Source: Rachycentron canadum
Taxonomy: Eukaryota > Chordata > Actinopteri > Carangiformes > Rachycentridae
Assembly: GCA_038496675.1 (NCBI GenBank)
Contig: CM076654.1
Span: 7,661,247-7,725,246, forward strand
DNA: 64,000 bases
Reading direction: 5' to 3'
A program made the position numbers and the translations under genes. This document shows positions 50,401-63,466 of this stretch, piece after piece. Under the pieces are notes generated by a model, which ran no database searches, was not told where the DNA came from, and saw only the letters and a list, made by a program, of their open reading frames with translations. Within the stretch, counting starts at the first letter, position 1; each line of letters begins with the position of its first letter.

Positions 50401-52217
50401 TCTGTTTGGCCAATTTCAAGTATTTCCTATTGAGTCAGACATAATTTCAAATTAAGACATAGTAGATCTCAGAAAATTGACATTCATATGCCATGTGTCC
50501 AGATAGGTGCATCTGCTTCAGTTGAGGGCTGTTGTGAGTATTAAACAAACATGTCAAATGTTATTCTGTGTACTAGAATTGGCTTCACTTTTCAGAGTCA
50601 GTCCATTTTTATATACACAGTCTATGCAAGTGACACTTACCAAGCTCCTGTGAGTATCCAGTCTGCATATCCAGTAGATTGTCTCCATTTTCTGTGCACC
50701 CATAGATTTTAAATGTATACCTACAGCCTGCTTTGAAATCGCCTGCAAAATAAAGGTGTGTGACACTGAACATGAAAACAGGAAAACCTAACAGTGATAA
50801 CTAACAGAAAGCAAAACAAAATAAAACCTTACTAGCAGGAAGGGATAATTTGTTGTTTCCCCTTTGCATCTTTATCCATTGTAGAGTACAAGGCATTGCA
50901 TTTCCCAGAATGCACCACTCCACTGTGTAGCCACAAGTGGCAGTGTCCTGCTCAGGCCAGGACAGATTGAAACCACCAGCTATGTTGCTGCTCAGTCGTC
51001 TCTCTACCTGGAGGTTGTCTGAAGAGAAAGTCATTTAAAACCATTCCATTTGTAAACATGTCAAACTGATGGATTTCTTTTCTTCAAAACTAAATATCTA
51101 TGGGACGCATCCAGAAAACTTGTAGTTGTAATGAAGGTGGGTTCATACACATACAATAACAGCAAAACAATAACCACAGAGCTAGCTGCATTTTCACACA
51201 TTTTAACAAACAAAAAATGATCATCCAATAGCACAAACTTGAGATACTGATCACCACCATCTTATTTTCTCTTGATCAAGTCGCTATCTTTCTACTTCTT
51301 GGAATACAAACTCATCAAATGGGGAAAAATGACAGACAGGCATTTGTGCAGCTGAGTCTCCATGTGTTGCTCACCTCTGTCATCCTTTGGGATGGTGATG
51401 CGAGCAGTAATGGAGGGGGGCTTTTGAAGGACAGCCTGGACAGTAAAGACATACTGTCCTTCACCGATGGAGATCTCTGCCTCGGTCTGGGCACTGTCTC
51501 TCCACTCAGTCTTGATTTGGCCGTCTTGCAACCACTGGATTGTGTAACCTTGGATGGTTTCTGAATCAGGAGCGTTCTGAGAACAGAGGTTGACATGAAA
51601 GTTCCTGCTGTGGTGATGTATATTTCTTAATTAAACTAAACAGAGTTTTTTTCACCATTACCCCAAAAAGACGAGTTTAGTGTCTCACCAGCATCCACAA
51701 CAGAGTGACTTGACGACTGTTTGTGTTGGACAGCAGCTTTATTTTCCTCCATAAGCTTAAAGTCACTAAAGGACCTAAATAAAGCAGATTAATATTTTTA
51801 GTTTATTGCATCAGCAGATCATTTAATAGACATTAAGTATATATAAAGAGAGAATATGGAACATTTACAGGCAGCTAAGAGTAATTTATTATCTGATTTA
51901 GTCGTTTTCCAAAACAGTTTGCTTTAACTTATTTTGAGTGTGGCCTTGACTCGAACTTGAATTTGAGATTTGACTACACTCTGTATACAACATATTATTC
52001 TGCAAATGCACACTTTTTTGTACTTACGGGTTTTGAATGGCATGGGCTTTGTCCATTTTCCCCAGAGCCTCCCATTGGCAGAGCACCGTACCCTGGTAGA
52101 GTAGAGGGTATTGGGAAGCAGGTGTTCCAGTTTTGCTTTGCAGAGACTACTCACATTATTGCAGTTCAGCTGTTACAAACACACACAGATGGAGGGTAAA
52201 AAAGCAACATACAAAGA

Positions 52218-52251
<34 letters not shown>

Positions 52252-54875
52252 TGTGTGTGTGTGTGTGTGCTTCCAATTCTAGCAGTATGAATATTTTAGT
52301 CACCTCGGTGGTGCTGCCTGGATCTACAGCGATCTGACAGAGGAGGTTCAGTTGAGTCAAGTTCCCCTGAACGATCCAGGATACAGTGGTGTCTGCCACC
52401 CCGGGGTTAACTCTGTCCCACTCCACTACCGGAACCACTAAGGGCAACACACAATGAAATCCACACATCTTCAAGACATAAGACAGCGCGTAGATGAACC
52501 AGGGGCACAGCACACATTACCAAAGATGCATAGACATATTCAATTAATTTGTTAATTCCCTTCAGGGCTTTAAAAACACAACTGAAAATGTGTGGCTACA
52601 AAATATAATGTATATTCTATATTCTGTTTAGGTGACCTCTGTCAGAGATATTGAAGCTGTAGCTCTCCATCTCCTCTCCCAGCTGGTCCTTCACCACCAC
52701 TCTGATGTTATATTGTTCCAACTGTGGGATGGCTGCAAAAGTACAAGATGATGACCCGCAGTTGATGGGAGCATGGTCTGAGTTCCTTTGTTTTCAACAG
52801 CAAAGAGAAAAGTCTCATGAGACATCCAGCATAACTGTTTGTTTGAATTTGTTTAATACTTAAGACACTGTTATAGAGTTTTCCAGGCTTTTCTATTAGC
52901 CAAACTGTCTTGTAAATGTGAGTGTGATCTGAGTATGGAATGTTTTCAAAGTGTAGCTGAATGAACATGGATGTACAATAACCAAGTGAATTAAAAACAA
53001 ATTCCATATTTGAAACCTTGTTATTCACTTTCACAAAACAAATATAAATATTCTCTATTAGTGAAATATCTTAACCATGTAAAGCCATCCTAGATGTTTG
53101 CTAGAACGGTGGCCTAAAATTCTGCAAGTAAAGCCACCATTCTAGCAAACATCTAGGATGTTTTTAGGCTCCGATTGCAGTGATTTTGAACATTGATGTG
53201 TGCGCTTACGTTATGTGAAGAGTGTGTGTTTGCTTGTTGCGATCAAACTGGTCTCGGATGGCTGGATTCCAGGTGCAGGTGACAGTTGTCATGCATGTGG
53301 TTGCACAGCTGAGGTTTCTAGGCTTCTGGGGAGGAGCTACAGCCCACAGATTCATATACACATAAATATGTTTAACATATGTGTGTTAAAAAGATCTTTA
53401 TGTGTGAAGAAGAATAACTGATCATTTCAACTTACAACTGATGTAGTTCAGAGTATCGCTGCGCTTGCCTCTTGTATCATCACAACTGAGAGTTAGGAGT
53501 TTAATCCTTCTTGTTGGGATTGTCAAGGTGGGTACAGTGATAGCTTTGACTCCGGCTCCAACACTGATAGGATGGTATTTTTTGTTATTGAAGGCTATAT
53601 TGGTGATATTGACTCCTCTGGGGGGAATACAGCAGAACATAGCACTGGTGCCCACTCTCAGCACCTGTTCGAATGGGAAAATCTCGATCGTGTCCTTTGT
53701 CTTAACTCCTACAGGCCACAGAGAAGAGTTGCAGTCTGGTGAGGATCTGTCCAGCTTTGGATACAATCAGTGGTGCTGCTAAAAATATCTATAATCCCTT
53801 TTATGTTCTAGGATCCCTGGACCCTCACTACCATCATTACCTTAGCACAAGACACTCAACAAAGTGAGAAAGTGAGAAAATCTGGATAATACCTTCAAAA
53901 GTTACACAACAAAACATTACTCATCTAAATAAATCATGGGGAGGCTTTAAGTAACAGATTTAATTCCACACTGCAACAGACAAATACAGATTTAAAATTG
54001 ACTGCAGCAGACAGTGAACAGACGGGAAACAGGTTGAGAAAACGGATGTGGGCCTCACTCTTTCTGAGAAAACAGCAGATACCGTTTAACTGATGCCATG
54101 ATATTTATCATGAGAAGTGCACACAGAACACAGACTTGTTTTCTGTGTATTTTTGGTTTGGTTTTAATCACATAGATTGACAGTGAAAGATTAGAATGGC
54201 ATCTCACCGTAGTTAGTTACCCATTTGCTCCAGGGACTTGGAACAGACTGATTATAGAAATATCGTATCCTGACTGAGTGATCCACACACTGGAGAGGTA
54301 GATCAGAGGTCCATGTCCATGTATATCCATGTGAATTGCCAGAGGGTATGCTGATATTTTTCTAGATTAGTCAAGACAGAGAAAAACACTCAATGAATTT
54401 GAGTTTGAGTTAGTGTTTATTCATGACATCATCATTCATAGTAAATCCTCTTCAAAGCAGGATAATCACTGCCATAAAATTACTGGGACGCAACTATACA
54501 GAGCCTTTAGGAAGCATGAATTCCAGGCTAAAAAATCTTCAGTACTCACCCTGTAAATAATGGTGTGGTTTTCAGTACGGCTAATCTGGATCTCATTAAT
54601 GTCATCTACTAAGCCACTGTGGTTTACCAGCCAGCTCACCACAAGGCTTTGCGTGCGATTGTCAGCCTGCAGATGAGTGATGGATGGTCTTGGTAGCTGC
54701 CAAACTGAACACACACACACAACAGAATTTGCGCTTAGTTATGGGACATATTTGAGGATCGATAGAATTTGAATGAATCAAGCTCACCAGCGTCGAAGCA
54801 GCATCCACCGGGCTCCTCGGATAGTATTAGATACAACCCAAGCAGGTGAATCAAAGACCATCTAAAACGTTTCAT
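47493..54875 (-). CDS. LIFR/OSMR-type class I cytokine receptor, frame interrupted
   Basis: Signal-transducing receptor of the gp130 family. Exons: 54788-54875, 54550-54704, 54208-54361, 53436-53735, 53210-53336, 52637-52732, 52304-52437, 52028-52169, 51689-51775, 51375-51576, 50833-51018, 50641-50742, 48879-49046, 48574-48717, 48329-48410, 48154-48226, 47493-47879. Order of parts: signal peptide (MKRFRWSLIHLLGLYLIL), one fibronectin domain with PSPWSKW, an Ig-like domain, a cytokine-binding pair with LWGKWTKP in the WSXWS position, three fibronectin domains, a membrane segment (LTPILLLLGCTILLW) and a tail of about 155 residues with a STAT3-type YCPQ motif. A single fibronectin domain before the Ig domain is the OSMR layout; several segments also recall LIFR. 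Problems: phase does not match between 53210-53336 and 52637-52732, and exon 51689-51775 is one base too long (TTTT at 51720-51723). All other junctions are in phase. Confidence 0.85.
50243..50293. repeat. Perfect 24-bp fold-back palindrome
   Basis: Arms 50243-50266 and 50270-50293 are exact reverse complements around a 3-base loop (agg). It lies in the 49047-50640 intron of the cytokine receptor gene. Confidence 0.97.
52218..52269. repeat. (GT)n microsatellite in the receptor intron
   Basis: GT repeat interrupted once by TAT. Confidence 0.95.
53086..53160. repeat. 27-bp fold-back palindrome, one mismatch
   Basis: Arms 53086-53112 and 53134-53160 are reverse complements at 26 of 27 positions around a 21-base spacer. 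It is in the cytokine receptor intron where the reading phase fails. Confidence 0.95.
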
Positions 54876-54908
54876 CCTCTCGGTAGAGAAATTATATACG
54901 TGCACCAT

Positions 54909-55911
54909 CTGCAAGTCTCAAGAGTGAATGAGTAATAGCAGCCTTTCTGCATTTAAGTACAGAGTATTGCGTAATAACATTGCATCTGTGGGAAGAGTGA
55001 ACGGATGTGTTGTGCAACACAAGGCTCTGTACACAAAAAAATAGTTTACCGTGATAGTTTTATATACAGCACAACGTTATGACACATCACAGTTCTGATC
55101 ACAGATTATAAGAGAACACATATCAAACAAAACACTATTAATATTGACAGTGCAGGAAGCAATTTACACACAATAAATTATCAGAAAAGGAGATGAACAG
55201 AAAAAATACAGCCATTCTTTACAGAAATCAATTACAGTATCAGATAGCAAGATTTTTGGCACTTATGTGAGAAAAATGAAGTTCCTCTTCCAACAGTGTG
55301 CATAGGTAGCCTTTCCATAAAACTATACATATATTTAATATTTATACAATGTTGTCAGTATATTTATATTTTTTAGATGCTCACAATCTCTCATAAATAT
55401 TATTAAAGATAAAATGGAGAAATAATAATATACATAGTTTGGGTAAGGACTCATTTGGCCTCTCAAATATTTGCTAAATAAGTGCTCATGGGAAAAACAT
55501 CAATACTTCTGTCCAGATTTCCTGGTGCTTTAGGTCCCAGTGTGTGTTACACAAAGATAACCTGCCATCAAACAAGTCCATTGGATACTAAAAAGAATCA
55601 TAGCAGAAGTAAAAACACAGGGAGTACAAGTACAAAAGCTGATTTACAAAGAGCTTGTTTGCAAAAAGGCACAATGGTTTCATCACACCAGAAGAGAATG
55701 ATTAATAACTGACATACAGTGATAAAGGCACACACAGTATGTCTGCGTATACTTCCTCCCTGGAACTGTTCCCTTATTTGATTATATGGGTTTTGAAAAC
55801 AAACTTATACCCATTTCATTTAGGATACAAATGCACACATTCACAAACACAGAGAAGCAACAGATATATTATTTTCAGTCCAATTATGTGTCAGGCAGCT
55901 TACACTTTTTC
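54909..55911. other. Receptor promoter side and arhgef28 3' UTR
   Basis: AT-rich, no exon-like frame. The left part is upstream of the receptor start (an alternative upstream in-frame Met is at 54908). The right part is presumably 3' UTR of arhgef28, which is transcribed toward the left. Confidence 0.55.
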
Positions 55912-58900
55912 TCAGAGATAGACAATGTTCTCCTCAGCTCCCTCCTCCCCATTCTGTCCTTCAAGAGAGAGGTAAGCCTGTGTGGGAAGGAGGGGGTTAA
56001 GAGAAGGAGAGGAGTAGTCCTTGTAAAGTCCATGATTTGTGACCTCTGACTTCCAGGGCCCCAGGGATCGCCGGTCCAATGGTGGACTAAAGTCTGCTGG
56101 AAAGAAAACAACAGATGACTAAGACTAAGAACATTACTGTGTAGTTTCTTACAATTCTGCTTAATTCCATGTATAGTAAGTAGTCTTACTGTTGTTGGTC
56201 TGCATTGGCTGTGCAGTGACCCTGCTGCTGAAAGGGTGAACAGAGTCATTTAGAGGCCGAGGGCATGCGTGATTGTTACTGTAGTTTGGGTATGTCAGAC
56301 CACCCGGAGGCTGTTTGTTGTGTGCCTGGCTCAGCAGAGTGTTGAGACTGTTGTAGAGACTGGCGCTGAGACCGAGGTTAGCAGTGTAGCTGGAGCTGTG
56401 CAGAAGGCCATCGTGGTTCTTCCTCGACGTGGACAGCAAACACTGGTGCTGGTAGTTGTTGGCAGACTGTTGGGGGTGCTTGTGCTGAAGGGAGGTGAGC
56501 AAAGCTGCTTCGTTTTCATACACCGAACAGCTACCATCCAGGCTGCCTGAGCGGCTGTGGCTGGACACCTGGGACAGTGAAACAACACCAGAAAAAGCAG
56601 GGAGTTGCTTAGCAGTGTTCAGTGGTTTTTCATACCTTTACCTTCCTGTCTCTGCTCCTTCTCTATCTAATACCTTGTATCCATCCAGTGGTATTGTAAC
56701 AGGCAGGCTGCTCTGGCGGTTGTGTCTCCAGCTCTGAAGAAGCCTCTGCTGGGCTTCGATCTTCTCCTTCTCCCTCTCCACGCTCCTCTGACCCTCCCTC
56801 AGTCTGTCCAGGTTTTGCTGATATTCCAGCAGTTGGGCCTCAAGCTCCTCACGCTCACAGCGCAGGCGCTCAGCCTCCAGAAGACACTGCTGCTCTCGCT
56901 GCTGCAGCACACTCTCCTGCTCACTCTATAAAAATACGAGGTACAAGCACATCAGAAAGTTCAAGCAACATCTAACTCTCTGCAACAGATTTACACACGA
57001 TTCACATGCAGCAGCTACAGCTCATCTAGAGTTTAAATTTATTCAGTTAAAACCATTTAACAGCTTTTGGTGATCTGTTTTCTTCTCTTGCACTTAGCCA
57101 AATGTAGGCACAAGTAATAAAGGCAAAACAAATGTTGCTGATTGCAGATCTAAAACAAACAAACAAACAAAAAAAAACATTTTAGTTTTCAACACTAACT
57201 AATGACTGGTGTTGAACAAGATCAAGTGACCTAAGCCTTGAGAGACAACAATGTACTGCTGCAACATTTTACATGCTCTTGCACTTGAAACATTGAGAAA
57301 GCAGTTAATCAGAATGCCTTATGTACAGACAAAAACTCCTGCTCCCCTGAGGTCAAATAAAAACGGAAGTGACAATACTTCACCATAAGATAACACTTGA
57401 ATGTCACTGCATGTTATGTGCTGATGGTGTCTACTGATACCTGTTTCCATTTCTTGTACTATGTACTCAAAGCTGTTGTTTTTTTACATTTTACATTTTG
57501 ACATCTGTATGCCAGTTATTCAGAAAGTGGAACAAATAAAAGATATAGATGTGGCCTCAGTGTGACTAAGATTCTAACCACAACTTTTTTTTAGCACCAG
57601 GCAGCAGTGGAATAAAAAACAAAGACATGAGGGACAAGCGGCTGAAACTAGTGAAAGTACATTGAGATCAGAACATCAGTGTGATGCTCACCTGTTGTTT
57701 CACTCTGACAAGACACTCTTTGTCCCAGCGCTGCTGCTCTTGTTTCAGCTTCAAGTGGAGTTTCTGCACCTCATCCACCTCCTCTTTCTTCCTCTCTAAG
57801 CCCTTCTTTTCTACTTCTTCTTTCTTCTTATCAATACTCCTCTGCTTCTCCTGCTCCTGGACAAAAACAAAATATGATCGTCAAGTTTCATCTTTTTTGT
57901 AATTATTAAAAAAAGGCATTTGAATTCTAGTCTCACTTTGCCAAACCGCTGATACAATGGTTTGAACCTACATGTATTAAAAATATTTATTTTAACATGA
58001 ATATCCTGTGACTGATACCAGGGTGTTTTGGAGGGAAGAGAGGGTTCGTAGCTGAGGTCTTTCTCCTTCCTGGAGAAGGAGTTTCTGTACTTCATAGCAG
58101 CTGTCCTGGAGGGTCACAGCAGCCTGCAAAACATGAAGTTCACAAACAACTGATCACACTCAAATTACTGCCTGTCATACAAAAATATTTTCAAATCTGA
58201 ATCCAGTATATTAACTTTAATGTTAACTTTATCCTTTCAATACAGATATAAGGCCACAGATGCTAACAACCTCTGTCTTTTCTCACCTGCAAACTGTAGA
58301 GAAGCTGAGTCAGGCTCTGGACGCTCTCTGCCACCTAACAAGCAAAGTGTTATTACAGGGGAACAGTAAGGTATACTTTTACATTAGAAAACATAAACTA
58401 CAGCGGTTGAACCTTCAACAGTGTCCCTTTGGTGTCTCCTCTTCTAAGGTCGACAGCAGAGCTCCACAACACACTGTCCTGCCCCGTCAACTCCGTGTCT
58501 GATCCAAGAGAGGTAGAGCTCATACTGAGCGTGCTGAGATAATCTGCTGTAGGAACAAGGAAAGGGAAAGGAGCATGGTTAATAGCAAAGCCTTTTACAA
58601 TGTGGTTCACCCACACCAGGAAGGTCAAATAGTATGTGAGCACAATTGCCAACTTGAGGACAGACATACGACATGACATTCACAATTACAGTGTATATCT
58701 GCGGCTCACGTTCAGAGGGAGACTCCTGGATGCTGCTGCCGTGACTGTTGTAGCTGCAGCACTCTGGTCCTCGGACAGGAGAACTCTGACTTTGCACACA
58801 AACAGCATCACGAGCCTGAAGAAGTGTGATCAGGTTCTCTGCTGCAAAAGGAGGAAACATCTGTCAAAACTCATGATTATCACTTTCAAAAAAAATATTG

Positions 58901-61900
58901 AGTTGGAACTTTTAGTTGTCTCCTACAATACTGCATGTAGCCTGTACTTTGCATATAGATATTAGCAGAATCATTTTTGATTTATTACACATCTAATGAA
59001 AAACAAACTATTTCTCAGAAACTATTTTTACAGTGCAGTACTGATGTTCTTGATTGATTAGACAGATAATAATGATGACAGTGGAAAATGTTCCACTTCA
59101 ACAGATCATCTTGACCATTATTGGAGCAGAAATTTTCTAATAAAATAAAATAATCAAAGATAAAGCTATTTATAAGATTTTCTATTGCTAGATAGCCAAC
59201 TTTAGCATTAACAGCAGTTTATCTTACCTACAAATCTAGAAGAAATGTTGCGAGTTCAACGTTAAACTTCATTCCTTTACCTTCACATATCCTGTCTCTA
59301 GTGTTGAAAGGAACCCACTTATTTTGCTTCTATTTCTATCACTTTTATTCTACTTAAGTTACCATGCTAACCAGCCAGCTTCAGTCCAGTCAGACTGTCT
59401 TGTCTCTTTCCAATACAGAGCCCTGTAGCATCCAGGCTGCCCTAAAGAAGTAGTTCTGCTACTGCAGAGGGTGAATTATAACCTCTTGTAAACACAAGTT
59501 TGAAGTTTGCAGAAGTTTCATAATGCTAATGCTGGCTATGTAGCAAAAGCAAAAAAAATAGCAAACAGCTCCTTGGAAGCCATAGGCAGTCAATATTAAT
59601 TCACGTAAAGAGAGATCCATGCTATGTTTTTTCTGCCAAAATGTTAGCTGTGAAAAAGGTTTAACAAAGCTAACAGAGAGTGAGAGAGAGGTCATTAAAT
59701 CCTCTGCGCATAGCAACTCAGTCCTGAAAAGAGGCCAAAATAAGTGAAAACCTTACCATGGCTATGCACTAGAGATTTTAAGGAACTAGTATAATTTGTA
59801 TAAAACTATATTCGAAATCCACCCAAGTGTAAAAACTGTTTCCCACTCAAAAATACTGCTTAGAGCCTCCCTAATAGCAGGGGGCAGCCCTGTGTATAAA
59901 ATGTTAGTGTTGTTGATAGCATTTCTCATATAGATATAATTTAAAATGCCCCTCACCCAAAAGATTTGTATTTTAAAGCCATTGTGGAGATGAAAAGTCT
60001 GCCAGAATGGTACATTCATGTTCATTTTATCTGTAGTTTAGTCAAAATCATTAGCCATCGTTAGAAAATATATTCTCAAACTGATGTATCACTCCCCACA
60101 TAACCACACAGAAGCTTTCTTGCCTTCTCTAAGTGCAGCTGAGAGCAATGAGGAGGCTTGTCGTGGCACCTCACTGTCCGTGTCTGCTTGCACCAGCAGA
60201 TGGCGATGTGGTAAAGGTTCCGGTGAGCGGAGGGTTAACTCTGTAAGCTCAGCATACAAGTGTAACTTCTCCTCCAGGCTGGTGCAGATGCGTTGATCCT
60301 GACCTAACAGTGTCTCTGAACAAAACATATGCTACAATTTAGACTTTATGTTGTTAACTGTTTACGTCACAAAATGAAGTTCTCCACAGTATCAACAAAT
60401 TAAATCTTGACAAACACAGAGAACAGAAAAAATGTGGGCAGAAAAATATTTTTTTACCTTGGAACTTGTTGATCTTCTGAACCCTTGCTTCTGCAGCTCG
60501 CCTGACCTCCTCTGTCTCAGCACTTCGCTCTTCCTCCTCCTCTTCCTCAGGGCAACTGCCAGGTAGACCAGTAGATTAAATAATGAGCAACATGCATACA
60601 CACACTGACCAGGCACAAACTCATGCACACAATTTTTAGTTGGACAAACGCTGTAGACTTAAGTTACACACACCTCTCAACAGCTTGTCGTATGTGTCTC
60701 ATCCACGCATTCCTCTCCTCTCTGGTGGTGGTGTGAACCTCATACATCTCCGGTCCCACTGAGGAGGCGGAGATCAAGAACATCCCTCTCTCCTCATTAG
60801 CTACTTCTCGAACAATGAGCTTCTGCAGAGGGATTACTGGAGGCTTCTGGTCCTAAAAGAGCCCATAAAGATAGGGTTGAAGGGTGTACAGTGGGCCAAG
60901 GTGTTGCTAATTTCAAAATGTTGTTGGAGTTGAGGCTCACCACAGCTGCAAATACGAAGCGCTGGTCTTTCTCTTGTAGGAAAACCAGCACATCTGTGAG
61001 CAGGAGCGCCAAGGTATCTGAAAACAGGAGTAGAAACACATGTAGACTGGTTGACGTAAAATTCAAAAGACTCTAGTGACACAGATGATGTAATACACAC
61101 CTTTTAGACGTCCTGTGGCAGTCTTCCAGTAGACCAGCCCTTTATGCTGCAGATCCCTGTGTTTGCTGTGGAGGTCCTGTTTGCGAAACACTTTGCCGTT
61201 CTTTAGCTTAGCGAAGCTCTTGTTCTCCAGCCGGGTCAGCACTTCCTGCAGCTCCTGACACCTCTCATACTTATTGACAGTCAGGTCCACGGCAGCGATG
61301 ACATCACGGATCTGAACCAGGGCACTTGACAAGTCAGAGTGTTCTTCACTTCCCTCTGTGGTGGGGTGAGAGGTAAAGTAGAGGTAATAATAATGAAAAT
61401 AATTATGCTGCTCTCAAAGTAAAAATAACAAGAGTAGGCATAGGCCTTGTGCCTTGTGAAGTTCAGGCTTAGGGCTACACCTCGTGTTACGATGTTACAA
61501 TTGTCATGATTACGTGGCTGGTCCTGCTATTGCAGTTTTTTCATTAACTTAAAATTGACACAAGTCATTCATGATAATCATTCTCAAACTTTCTCTTGTA
61601 GTATCTAGTTGAGTAGTAGAAGTTTTGTAATATGTGGTAATATGTTATGATCATCGTCAGGATCGTGTTATATATGCAAAAAGCTTGCATATGTTGCATA
61701 TGTTTACAGTTTTACGTAGGAGACAGTAAAGCAGATTTACCCTGAGTGTACTGTAGTATCCTCTCCAGTAGCACTGGATACTTGGTGATGCGCTGAGTAA
61801 CCAGCAGGATAAATTCAGGCACCTCTCTTCGCCTGACCAGAGAGTTATTGCTCTGTTGCTGTAAATAGACGTAAAACTCAAAATGAGAACATCAACTTCT

Positions 61901-63466
61901 CAATTGTGACATTTCACAGTGTAAAAGCCTAATATTTTAAAAGCACAAGAGGTCAGGAATCTTACTCTGACAAAGTTTTGGAGTTTCTTGTTCTGTTGCT
62001 GCAGCTCTTTAAAGACATTGACAGCCTCTGTGTGGTGACTGCAGAACTCTCCGTACACCTGCTTCATCTTCTCAGCATTTTCATCTGAAAACTGAAAGAG
62101 AGAGAAAGACCATGGGACACCAAGTATAGACTTGGATCTGTGTGTTTACATGCATGGATAAATCTTCACCAACCTGCTGTAGCAGTATATCTCCAATCTG
62201 ATGGATGAGATAATTTCTGGGATTCTCAGGTTGGGTTGCAGCCTGTCTGCGTTCCTGCAATGCTCCGAAGAGGTTCCTGTGGAAGAGCAGCAAAGGATCC
62301 AAGCACGGGAAGATCCGGGCCACGCTGTCCCAGTCCAGCTGCAGCTCCTCCAGCATACCTCTCCTGAACACCTCTGACATGACTGTCAGTGTTTGGATGT
62401 GGTGCAGCTCTGTCTGCATCAGCTCTGTAGGGAGGGCAGCAAAAGTGGATTATGGGAACTGAAACATCTGATGGAAATGTGTAGGTTTAATGAGACGTTT
62501 ATTTCTCAGTGGACAACTTGTTCTATTAACTGGCAGCACAACAGGATTTTAGAAGCAATAGGTAAGATTGGCTATAACCCTTTTACAGAAGTAAATTTTA
62601 AACCCTACATGCAAAAAAGTTTACATATAGAGAAAAATATATATGGCCCATGAATGATGTTCATTCAGCAAGACAACAAACACAAATTTAAATACTAGCA
62701 GTGAATGTTTTTGGGTGTTGTTGAAGAGCAAAAGGAAGAGTCTTCTCACCATAAATTACATCCTGTCGTTTGATGGTGTGCCTGTCATGTTGTCTGCAGA
62801 ACTCTGGACTGACCGCCAGACTCCATGACTCTGCATCAAGTCCAAGCAGGTCAGTGGACAGGTCGCTCAGCAAAGGGGCATCAACAGCATCTGTGAGAGT
62901 AAAAACAATGAATCAGGTCTACATTCTGAACCATCTCTTCTGAATCATTTTCAGTGTGATACCTAAGAAATTGAAATCTTGTAAACCTCTCCTCCTCACC
63001 CTGTGTAATGACTGGCGGCTCGGTGGATGGGGGAGTTGTTGTGACCGGTGTTCCCTCATCGGACAATAAGCTGTTAGCACAAGCTGCCGCATTGCATTCT
63101 CCGTCCGCCCCCGCTGAGTCACTCAGCCGTCTGCAGAGAAACATTTTGACAAAGCGAGTGTTAGCATGTGGGTGTGGGTGAGTTTATATATGTAGACTCC
63201 AGCATTTGTAATCAGATTGATAATAGACTCTTCTATAGCAGTGGTCATATTCAAAATTTAATAGATTTACCAAATCCAAGTATTTCTTTGATCTGCTAAT
63301 GAAACCATAGTGGGGGCACTGCCACCCTACCTGTCTATAGAGATGGAGAGGCTTTTGGTAAGAGGGGCGGCTGTTTCTCTCTTCTCTCTGGTCATCATTG
63401 GCAGGGAAGAGGAAGACGAAGAGGAAGAAGAAAAAATATAGGCTGGAGAGTTGTCTTTCATAGAGT
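55912..63466 (-). CDS. arhgef28: Rho guanine nucleotide exchange factor 28 (p190RhoGEF), 3' half
   Basis: RhoA exchange factor with a DH-PH module that also binds FAK and some mRNAs. Coding exons: 63331-63466, 63000-63130, 62750-62890, 62174-62424, 61966-62091, 61741-61858, 61101-61355, 60941-61017, 60674-60852, 60458-60555, 60124-60315, 58710-58841, 58413-58546, 58287-58334, 58019-58123, 57692-57856, 56674-56925, 56190-56568, 55912-56096. Phases agree throughout. The DH domain starts at QDVIYELMQTELHHIQTL and includes EFILLVTQRITKYPVLLERI. The PH part includes LTDVLVFLQEKDQRFVFAA and KLIVREVANEERGMFLISA. Then come a long coiled coil (57692-56674) and an ENIVYL C-terminus as in human ARHGEF28. 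EEKLHLYAEL and QRLLQSW also separate it from ARHGEF2, ARHGEF18 and AKAP13. N-terminal exons lie beyond 64000. One intron has a GC donor (60122-60123). Confidence 0.94.

Noticed and set aside
52708..53034. 108-residue minus frame between two receptor exons as the missing exon
   Set aside because: Its frame, splice sites and residues do not join either neighbour in phase.
56269..56550. Plus-strand frames opposite arhgef28 exons
   Set aside because: Antisense shadows of coding exons whose minus-strand phases are consistent.
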